A stretch of 12,294 nucleotides of DNA, from contig CAJKQE010000066.1 in assembly GCA_905201915.1 (NCBI GenBank), positions 1-12,294 of the forward strand, written 5' to 3'. The notes below the pieces were generated by a model. The model ran no database searches. It worked only from the letters and a program-made list of their open reading frames with translations, and was not told the origin of the DNA. Made by a program: the position numbers and the translations under genes. This document shows, piece by piece, positions 1 through 5,596 of this stretch. Source of the DNA: an uncultured Lachnospiraceae bacterium. Its GTDB lineage: Bacteria; Bacillota; Clostridia; Lachnospirales; Lachnospiraceae. The number at the start of each line of letters is the position of its first letter. Position 1 is the stretch's first letter.

Positions 1-2
1 AC

Positions 3-125
3 TCAAAAGTCTTTGAAAAACTTCAGGATAAAGAAACCGGTTTATATATGGAAAGTTCAAGATACGTATATGATCTTTTTAAAGATGAGATAAATTTTGG
101 GCGTATTGTTCAAGCGGAAATATAA
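3..125 (+). CDS. C-terminal end of an unrecognised small protein (partial)
   Basis: An open frame enters from the left edge and ends at a TAA, giving about 40 residues that include KLQDKETGLYMESSRYVYDL and end in VQAEI. The acidic, aromatic-rich composition looks like real coding sequence. It resembles, from memory only, the tail of short Lachnospiraceae proteins of unknown function with a 'TGLY.ES..YVYDL' motif. I cannot name the family with confidence. The start lies outside the window. It runs in the same direction as the broken primase gene that follows after about 100 bases without a clear gene. Function unknown; it may be part of the accessory region to its right. Confidence 0.55.
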   Translation, partial: SKVFEKLQDKETGLYMESSRYVYDLFKDEINFGRIVQAEI

Positions 126-229
126 GGTTTATGACATATTTTTAATCAGAATACGGAAACGAGACTGGATGATAAGGCGACAAAGTATATCCGAATGGTA
201 CTTGTGTGTTGAGAATTGCAGGTGGCGGT

Positions 230-976
230 ATGAATATAGAAGCTTATGATGCGGAAGCTTTGAGGAGCATTGTTCGATTACTTGAATATGAAAATAGGAT
301 TTTAAAAGACAAATTGAAAAAAGAAAATATTCCATATGATGAGATCAATCCTTTTGAAGAGACGATAGAAAATGCAGAAGAGTATGATCTCGACCAAGGA
401 GCGCGTATTGTACATCCTACGTTTATTACAGAGAAGATGGCGATACGCTTCTTTTCTATGTTTTGGGGAAGAGAGGATGTTTATGCCAGGCGCGGTAAGA
501 ATGGCGGCTATTTTCCACAATGTGATAATAGATGGGATGTTAAACTTTGTCCGAAACAGCGTGGAGAAAAGATATTCTGCGATGAGTGTGAAAATAAAAA
601 ATGGACAAAACTGGACGTGAAGAAAATCGTTGGACATCTGCTGGGATATAAAGAAGATGGTTCGGATGTAATCGGTATATATCCGTTGTTGTCGGATGGG
701 ACATGCAGATTTATCGTGTTTGATTTTGATAATCATGAAAAAGGTGCAGAAGCAACAGATTTTGCCAACGTGGATAGTGAATGGCAATCTGATTGCACTG
801 CCATTGCAGGGACAGGCGCTTAAAAATGGAAACAGTGCATTTGTAGATGGAAATTGGAACGCTTATCCTGATCAATGGGATATTTTGTTTAATAGGACAG
901 AAAAACTCAGTATAGAGGATATTGAAAAATATATGGCAAAGTGGCAGGCAGAATTAGCGGAAAGCAAAGGAAAGCT
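230..976 (+). pseudogene. Broken TOTE-type archaeo-eukaryotic primase gene
   Basis: The ATG at 230 follows GGTGG and opens a protein with a short coiled N-terminus (residues 10-35), then FWGREDVYARR (78-88), a cysteine cluster (C98, C107, C117, C120) that may bind zinc, and FIVFDFDNH (161-169), whose D165 and D167 match the hhhDhD metal site of archaeo-eukaryotic primases. This is the pattern I know from primase domains of TOTE conflict systems, normally fused to a helicase and nuclease. The frame is lost near 780-795: frame 2 runs into a stop at 821-823, while frame 3 carries the later part of the domain (GNLIALPLQGQALKNG, then NWNAYPDQWD, through about 970). The intervening part of the domain, including the expected SRSGxGAHVW-like region, is missing. 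Nothing of the helicase remains; at about 976 the sequence changes to an hsdS fragment on the other strand. Almost certainly non-functional. Confidence 0.8.
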
Positions 977-1660
977 TGCCCTGATACGCTCCAACAGAAC
1001 AGAAGCAGGTTCATCATCTGGATTTTGTGGCACAAGCTGTCCTCGAATGGCAAGGTCAAGGATTTTGGATTTTGCCTTCGAAGCAAGTTCCCTAATAGCT
1101 GCTTTCCCGATTTCAATATTATCAACCGTATACATCACTTCATTAAGGCGTTGACTCATACGTTTTTGCTCACTATATGGCGGTAACGGAATAAGAATAG
1201 AATTCATATTATCCTGCGTCATTTTAGGTTGAGCAGAGCCAGTTACATATTTTTCCAAACTAATTGCATTGATATAAAAACAAAGATATTCCAAAATAAA
1301 TTTGTCAGTAGCATCGATGCAATGAGCATGATTGTTTACCCAATATTGTCCTTCGGCAAAAAAGGCAATCGGTTTGCTACGTGTCACAAGATTCGCTCCA
1401 TCTTCACCTATAAGCAAAAGTCGTTCATCGAAAATGTATTTATCAATTTTATCAATCTTGCCTGAAGCTCCATAATAATCATAGATTTTAGCAACATCCG
1501 TTCGTTGAGATGACGATATGGGTTTTCGCTCGCTATCACGATTAATTGTTATGGCAGAAAGTCTTGTCCACGCCCACCCCTTCGGCAGCTCAAATGGTAT
1601 CTCCTCCTCAATACATTTCACACTTCCATCGGCGAACTTCTCATAATGCAAACTATAGAA
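976..1660 (-). pseudogene. hsdS: Orphan hsdS fragment: one target-recognition half of a type I restriction specificity subunit
   Basis: Read on the minus strand, this encodes the inter-domain linker YEKFADGSVKCIEEEIPFEL followed by PKGWAWTRL, one target-recognition domain (ending near QPKMTQDNMNSILIPLPPYS), a helical spacer (SEQKRMSQRLNEVMY), and the conserved exit sequence ILDLAIRGQLVPQNPDDEPA then LLERIRA. A complete HsdS has two such halves; only one is present and no hsdM or hsdR is in the window. The frame stays open to base 1789 upstream and 872 downstream, but family resemblance stops at about 1660 and 976. The intact frame suggests a recent fragment or a silent exchange cassette, as seen around phase-variable hsdS loci. 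I see no translation start, so it is unlikely to be expressed alone. Confidence 0.78.
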
Positions 1661-1673
1661 TGTTTTAGAATAC

Positions 1674-1695
1674 TTTTTACAGAGCAAGATCCACC
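1674..1695 (-). repeat. Imperfect inverted repeat, left arm (partner at 1990-2011)
   Basis: The reverse complement of 1680-1695 (GGTGGATCTTGCTCTG) occurs exactly at 1990-2005. After one mismatch the match continues for five A residues, giving 21 of 22. Weaker resemblance extends about 25 bases beyond the GGTGG side (GAGAAA, then CGATA and GTTAA-like blocks with small gaps), so these look like diverged copies in opposite orientation. The left arm lies just outside the recognisable end of the hsdS fragment. Confidence 0.6.
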
Positions 1696-1789
1696 CCGTA
1701 TTACCATATCGCAATTTCTCGCATATTCTTATTCGGAGTATGCCCTTGATGGAGAGCATTCCCATACCTGCTAATTGGCTTCGCAACAA

Positions 1790-2156
1790 AAATTATATTT
1801 TGGATAAATGCCGCTATATGATTTCAGAGATAAAATCGTATGTCTGTTTTTTCCTTCAAATGACAAATTTACACGAAGAGCTACTGTGACATTTTGGTGA
1901 ACTTAAGATATTTTTATGGGTATGGGGTGTCCCCGTCAAAAAGAAACTCATGAGATGACATGGAGAGAAAATCGATAATGTTAAACATAGGTGGATCTTG
2001 CTCTGCAAAAAAATAAAAGAAATATGGAATTCAACCCTGTAAAAGAGTTCATTTTCCTTTCGTTATATAGAGGGAGATTCAAAATACTTAAAAAATGAAG
2101 TGAAGTATAGGACTATTTCAGTAGGTATTTTCATAGTAATGGACAAAGAGAAAAGG
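1790..2156. other. Gene-poor stretch between the hsdS fragment and the 55-aa gene
   Basis: I find no convincing gene here. It contains the right arm of the inverted repeat (1990-2011), a small perfect hairpin GGGG-TGT-CCCC (1924-1934), and short open frames with no ribosome site or recognisable family. A plus-strand frame running through about 1661-1770 has coding-like composition but no identity and could be debris of another accessory gene. No terminator with a T-run and no convincing promoter for the following gene was found. Confidence 0.5.
1990..2011 (+). repeat. Imperfect inverted repeat, right arm (partner at 1674-1695)
   Basis: It reads GGTGGATCTTGCTCTG then C and five A residues, matching the reverse complement of 1674-1695 at 21 of 22 positions. 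The arms are about 300 bases apart. Confidence 0.6.
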
Positions 2157-2172
2157 GAGGTGGGAGCACCTC
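2157..2172 (+). promoter_or_regulatory. Hairpin covering the ribosome site of the 55-aa gene
   Basis: GAGGTG (2157-2162), loop GGAG, CACCTC (2167-2172) form a perfect 6-bp stem one base before the ATG at 2174, extendable by a G-T pair. Two possible Shine-Dalgarno cores, GGGAGG (2155-2160) and GGGAG (2162-2166, 7 bases from the ATG), are partly paired or in the loop. This could limit translation or simply present GGAG in the loop; the sequence alone does not say which. Confidence 0.5.
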
Positions 2173-2173
2173 T

Positions 2174-2341
2174 ATGAAGAAACAAAAATTGAATTATCGT
2201 TTTCACAATCCGAATACTGCGGAGGTGACTGCCGATTACATATTAAAAGTATTTATTGAGGTGAATGCGAAGAAAGTTGACCGAGTTATGCAGGAGGTAG
2301 CTGAAAGGAATATGGAAGAGGACAAGCATGAGGAAAAATAA
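2174..2341 (+). CDS. 55-residue conserved small protein of mobile-element context
   Basis: It begins MKKQKLNYRFHNPNTAEVTA and ends MEEDKHEEK; the middle is DYILKVFIEVNAKKVDRVMQ. The N-terminal 'LNYRFHNPN' motif and the charged helical tail match, from memory, small proteins found beside large serine recombinases in Lachnospiraceae transposons and integrative elements; their role is unknown to me. No signal peptide or membrane segment is visible. Downstream, an ATG at 2330 overlaps the end of this gene and opens only a 20-codon frame, which may be all that is left of the expected next gene. The frame is intact, so it may still be made, but it sits alone among broken genes. It was assigned by eye from its start, its GGGAG site and family-like sequence. 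Confidence 0.7.
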   Translation: MKKQKLNYRFHNPNTAEVTADYILKVFIEVNAKKVDRVMQEVAERNMEEDKHEEK

Positions 2342-2436
2342 AAGGTTTGGGAGTACAGGTTTACTTGTGTTCTTGATAGAAAAAGGGTAAACTGATGAAT
2401 AAGAAGTTGCGATTTTGAAGGGAGACCTTGTTTATT

Positions 2437-3258
2437 ATGAGAAAAGAATTTGATATTTCACAGTTCGATAAATATAGAGAAGATAACAGAAGAGAAGTAA
2501 AGAAAGCGAATGGAGGATTGCCGATCTCGTTATAGGACACATATTCTTCTTTTGCAAACTGTTATGGCGGTGTTATTATTCTAGGGATTAAAGAGGAAAA
2601 AGATGGGAGCTGGCAAACAACCGGATTGCAAAATGAATCGAAATTGTGTAAAGATTTTTGGGATACGATTAATAACCCGAAGAAAGTAAACCTCAATTTA
2701 CTAACGGATGATGATATCGAGACCTATACAATAGGTGAAAGGAAAGATGTCATCATGGTAATATATGTTCCTATGGCGAAGAGGGAGCAAAAGTCGGTTT
2801 ATATTAATAATGATATTTTTAACGGAACGTTCCGTAGAAATTATGAGGGAGATTACCATTGTACCAGATTGCAAGTAAAAGCAATGCTTCGCGATCAAAC
2901 AGAGAGAACGATGGACATGGAGATTTTGGACAAGGTTCCTATGGAAGATTTGAATTATGATACGATTCATGGATATCGTAACAGTCATAGAACTTTGAAA
3001 GAAGGCCATCCTTTTGAACGATTGGGTGATCCTGAGTATTTAAGAAGTATCGGAGCTGCGGCTGTTTCAGAAGAAGATGGACAGATACATCCGACAGCGG
3101 CAGGAATGCTTATGTTTGGAAATGAGTATGATATTGTTCGGCATTTTCCCGAGTATTTTTTAGATTATAGAGAAGAAATGGATTCTGCAATTCGTTGGAC
3201 TGACAGATTACAATCCAGTTCCGGTGAGTGGTCCCTTCTTAATGTGATTGGCTTATAA
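2437..3258 (+). pseudogene. Broken AlbA_2 (Schlafen-like) putative DNA-binding/ATPase gene
   Basis: From the ATG at 2437 (GGGAG at 2420-2424 upstream) the frame reads MRKEFDISQFDKYREDNRRE then VKKANGGLPISL, hits an in-frame TAG at 2533-2535 (codon 33), and continues in the same frame with DTYSSFANCYGGVIILGIKE. This is the N-terminal pattern of AlbA_2-domain proteins, where I would expect a tryptophan (TGG) at the stop position, so one G-to-A change explains it. The remaining 240 codons are well conserved (VYINNDIFNGTFRRNYEGDY, IHPTAAGMLMFGNEYDIVRH, DRLQSSSGEWS). Resemblance to the family stops near 3231 and the frame ends with LLNVIGL, so the C-terminal half (RecG/GHKL-like region) is missing. 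Members are often found in mobile elements and defence islands. Loss is recent, because only one internal stop is present. Confidence 0.8.
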
Positions 3259-3308
3259 AAATATTAGCATAATTGCAGAAATTATTTAACGCTGTTAAAG
3301 ATGCATAT

Positions 3309-3322
3309 ATTCCTTAAGGAAT
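3309..3322. repeat. 14-bp perfect palindrome ATTCCTTAAGGAAT
   Basis: The sequence is identical to its own reverse complement. It lies between the broken AlbA_2 gene and the GntR gene, just before the first dispersed palindromic repeat. It could be a protein-binding site or chance in AT-rich DNA. Confidence 0.35.
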
Positions 3323-3327
3323 CCTGT

Positions 3328-3355
3328 GATTGCTGTTCGCTCCGTTCACAGCAAC
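3328..3355 (+). repeat. Dispersed palindromic repeat, copy 1
   Basis: It has 7-base arms TTGCTGT (3330-3336) and ACAGCAA (3348-3354) around the 11-base centre TCGCTCCGTTC. Nearly the same sequence occurs in reverse orientation at 5510-5536, with only one difference across the 25-base core, and a half copy is at 7154-7168. There is no T-run, so it is not an ordinary terminator. It resembles REP/MITE-like intergenic repeats. Confidence 0.7.
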
Positions 3356-3375
3356 TTGGTCAAAATCCATTCCAC

Positions 3376-3404
3376 TTGCTGTAAACTGTCAGGAATGCTA
3401 TATT
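3376..3404 (+). promoter_or_regulatory. Candidate promoter of the GntR gene
   Basis: TTGCTG (3376-3381), a 17-base spacer and TATATT (3399-3404) fit a sigma-A promoter, putting the start of transcription near 3411. That leaves a leader of about 115 bases before the GntR start. Confidence 0.5.
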
Positions 3405-3422
3405 ATAAGAAATATCTGTCGT

Positions 3423-3432
3423 ACTGTACAGT
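3423..3432. promoter_or_regulatory. Candidate operator ACTGTACAGT in the gntR leader
   Basis: A perfect 10-bp palindrome within a GTAC-rich run (GTAC at 3421-3424 and again at 3434-3437), placed about +12 to +22 from the predicted transcription start. The position suits autorepression, but the motif differs from the TTGGT-type sites before the dehydrogenase gene, so another regulator is possible. Confidence 0.4.
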
Positions 3433-3525
3433 TGTACCCAAAATAAAATGTATGGGAAAGACGGTGAAAAAATGATACCGCCTGTAAGAATACACGGACG
3501 GAAATGGGATGTGGAGGAATGGAGC

Positions 3526-4233
3526 ATGTTTAAAGAAATTAGAGATGAACGGGCTTTCAACGGGATTTTAAATCAGATTATAGAGAACATTCAGAATGGC
3601 AGTCTCAAAGCGGGCGATGCCCTTCCGGCGGAGCGGACAATGGCGGAGATCATGGGAGTATCCAGACCGGCAGTCAGAGAAGCTTTGAGAGCACTGGAAC
3701 TGCTGGGAATAGTCAAGCCGGTGCCGGGAGGCGGAAATTATATTACGGAGGACCTGGATACCTGGCTAATCGAACCTTTATCCATACTTTTTAAATTAAA
3801 TAATGGATATCTGCGCCAGAATCAGCAGTTCCGTGCGGCACTGGAGCGAGAAGCGGCAATTCTTGCGGCACGAAAGTGCACACCGCTGGATGCAGCAGAA
3901 TTATGGGTGATTCTTGCACGGCTGGACGCCGCAGAAGATGAAAAGATACGGGGTGAACTGGATCGCGAACTTCACAAGAAGATTGCAAAGATCGCAGATA
4001 ACCCGATGGTTTACAGTGTCCTTGCAGCAGCAGATCAGCTTACTGAGAATATTGTTTCCGGGACGAGAGACTACATTATGAAAAAGAATAATTCTGTCAG
4101 AGAGGTTGATGACCAGCATCATCGGCTTGTTAAGGCAATCATCAACGGAGATGCAGAACAGGCGGAACGATGTATGTCCGAACATATGGATACGATTGAA
4201 CGTTATATGGAAGAAATGCAAAAAAAATCCTGA
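3526..4233 (+). CDS. FadR-subfamily GntR transcriptional regulator (FCD domain)
   Basis: A 235-residue DNA-binding repressor or activator, expected to act as a dimer and sense a small organic acid. Residues 10-72 form the winged helix-turn-helix (LPAERTMAEIMGVSRPAVRE, then LELLGIV and the glycine wing). Residues about 100-228 form the all-helical FCD effector domain; D146, H150, H199 and H220 sit where this family binds its metal and carboxylate ligand. I chose the ATG at 3526 because GGAGG lies 8 bases upstream; an in-frame ATG at 3448 would add 26 unlikely residues. The dehydrogenase gene follows 134 bases downstream with its own promoter and two operator-like sites. The LldR/PdhR/DctR-like site pattern suggests this protein controls the locus in response to lactate, malate or a related acid; that is inference. 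Confidence 0.9.
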   Translation: MFKEIRDERAFNGILNQIIENIQNGSLKAGDALPAERTMAEIMGVSRPAVREALRALELLGIVKPVPGGGNYITEDLDTWLIEPLSILFKLNNGYLRQNQQFRAALEREAAILAARKCTPLDAAELWVILARLDAAEDEKIRGELDRELHKKIAKIADNPMVYSVLAAADQLTENIVSGTRDYIMKKNNSVREVDDQHHRLVKAIINGDAEQAERCMSEHMDTIERYMEEMQKKS

Positions 4234-4276
4234 GAAATTTTGGGCATTTTTACAGGAAAAATTGATATGACCTCTA

Positions 4277-4305
4277 TTGCATTTTGGTAATACCGGCGGT
4301 ATAAT
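4277..4305 (+). promoter_or_regulatory. Promoter of the dehydrogenase/malic enzyme genes
   Basis: TTGCAT (4277-4282), a 17-base spacer and a perfect TATAAT (4300-4305). Transcription should start near 4312, leaving a leader of about 55 bases. One operator-like site overlaps the spacer and another lies just past the start point. Confidence 0.75.
4284..4296 (+). promoter_or_regulatory. Operator-like site O1 in the promoter spacer
   Basis: TTGGTAATACCGG matches the TTGGT-NNN-ACCAA type of half-palindromic site known for LldR/PdhR/DctR-like GntR regulators, with the last two bases diverged. It sits between the -35 and -10 boxes, where a bound protein would block RNA polymerase. Confidence 0.65.
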
Positions 4306-4316
4306 TAAAATGTGAA

Positions 4317-4329
4317 TTGGTAATGCCAA
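4317..4329 (+). promoter_or_regulatory. Operator-like site O2 at the transcription start
   Basis: TTGGTAATGCCAA, with near-perfect dyad symmetry, lies 33 bases (about three helical turns) after O1, so both would face the same side of the DNA. The two sites share TTGGTAATRCC. Confidence 0.65.
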
Positions 4330-4367
4330 TAAATAAAACCGGCAACACCAGAAGGAGGGACGAAACA

Positions 4368-5498
4368 ATGGGATATGTGAAATGGTCACATGAGACACTG
4401 AATCATTTTTGCGGAGACGTATTCAAGGCGTTTGGTTTTACAGAGGAAGAAAGCAATCAGATCAAGGATGTGCTTCTTACGGCTGACCTTTATGGAATAG
4501 AAAGTCATGGCATGCAGAGAATGGTGCGTTATCATAAGGGAATCGAAAAGGGAACGATCCATCCGCAGGCAAAGCCTGAAATTGTATTTGAAACACCGAT
4601 ATCTGCAGTGATTGATGGTCATAATGGAATGGGACAGCTTATTTCCGTTTATGCAATGAAAAAAGCAATCGAAAAAGCCAAAAAGACCGGAGTTGGAATT
4701 GTAACTGTCCGTGAGTCTAATCATTTCGGTATCGCTGGATATTATGCAAAGATGGCATGCGATGAGGGACTTCTGGGAATGGCCTGTACAAATTCAGAGG
4801 CTATTATGGTTCCTACGTTTGGCAAAAAAGCCATGCTTGGATCAAACCCAATCGCAGTAGCTATGCCGGCAGACCCGTACCCGTTTTTCTTTGACTGTTC
4901 TACCACGGTAGTTACAAGAGGAAAACTCGAAATGTACAATAAAATGGAGAAACCACTTCCGGATGGATGGGCCCTGGACAAAGATGGTCATGCAAGTACA
5001 GATGCACCGGATGTCCTTTCCAATATTGTTGCAAAGAAGGGCGGTGGAATCATGCCCCTTGGTGGAAATGAAGAGGTTACAGGAAGCCACAAGGGATATG
5101 GATATGGTATGCTGTGTGAACTATTCAGTTCCATTCTTTCTATGGGTGTTACTTCGGATCATTGCTGCACATTCCCGGATAAAACAGGAATCTGTCATGG
5201 ATTTATGGCAATCGATCCGGCTGCATTTGGTGATCCTCAAGCAATCCGCAGACACTTTTCAGAATACCTGGAAGCTTTGAGAGAAAGTCCGAAGGCAGAA
5301 GGCAAAGATCGTATTTATACACATGGTGAAAAAGAAGTTTTGGCAGAAAAAGATAGAAGAGAGCATGGATTACCTGTAAACGATAATACGATGGTCGAAC
5401 TTGCTAATCTGTGTGGATATCTCGGACTTGACTTTAATAAATATTTTGATGGATATGAGCTTCCAAAAGAAAGCAAATTCTTTACCGGTAATTATTAA
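4368..5498 (+). CDS. Ldh_2-family malate/L-lactate (2-hydroxyacid) dehydrogenase
   Basis: A 376-residue cytoplasmic NAD(P)-dependent oxidoreductase of the Ldh_2 fold (relatives: YlbC, sulfolactate and ureidoglycolate dehydrogenases). Seen: LYGIESHGMQR (41-51) with the catalytic histidine H47, SNHFG (117-121), an LGSNPIAVAMP loop (157-167), and GSHKGYG (239-245). Length is slightly above the usual 340-360, with a tail ending KFFTGNY. The ATG at 4368 has GGAGGG upstream; an upstream in-frame TTG at 4317 lies inside operator O2 and is not used. The substrate cannot be read from sequence; malate is likeliest because a malic enzyme follows 98 bases later in the same direction, but lactate or another 2-hydroxyacid remains possible. 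It would interconvert the hydroxyacid and its keto acid with NAD(H). Control is expected at the upstream twin-operator promoter. Confidence 0.88.
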   Translation: MGYVKWSHETLNHFCGDVFKAFGFTEEESNQIKDVLLTADLYGIESHGMQRMVRYHKGIEKGTIHPQAKPEIVFETPISAVIDGHNGMGQLISVYAMKKAIEKAKKTGVGIVTVRESNHFGIAGYYAKMACDEGLLGMACTNSEAIMVPTFGKKAMLGSNPIAVAMPADPYPFFFDCSTTVVTRGKLEMYNKMEKPLPDGWALDKDGHASTDAPDVLSNIVAKKGGGIMPLGGNEEVTGSHKGYGYGMLCELFSSILSMGVTSDHCCTFPDKTGICHGFMAIDPAAFGDPQAIRRHFSEYLEALRESPKAEGKDRIYTHGEKEVLAEKDRREHGLPVNDNTMVELANLCGYLGLDFNKYFDGYELPKESKFFTGNY

Positions 5499-5509
5499 TA
5501 GATTAGAAG

Positions 5510-5536
5510 ATTGCTGTGAACGGAGTGAACAGCAAC
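5510..5536 (-). repeat. Dispersed palindromic repeat, copy 2 (inverted relative to copy 1)
   Basis: Arms TTGCTGT (5511-5517) and ACAGCAA (5529-5535) flank GAACGGAGTGA. Its reverse complement matches copy 1 (3330-3354) at all but one base. It lies 12 bases after the dehydrogenase stop and before malic enzyme, so in the mRNA it would fold as an intercistronic hairpin; with no T-run it should not terminate fully. Confidence 0.7.
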
Positions 5537-5596
5537 AATAGAAGAGTCGAATGATACGGTTTCGCAAAATTTAAGATACCAGGGAGGACAATAGAA

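Noticed and set aside
302..787. 161-residue minus-strand open frame
   Set aside because: It lies entirely opposite the recognisable primase coding sequence and has no family resemblance; an antisense shadow.
1661..1860. Plus-strand coding-like stretch upstream of the inverted repeat gap
   Set aside because: Two overlapping frames look equally plausible, neither has a start, ribosome site or recognised family; kept only as possible debris.
3330..3354. Dispersed palindrome as a transcription terminator
   Set aside because: The stem is only 7 bp with an 11-base centre and no T-run in either direction.
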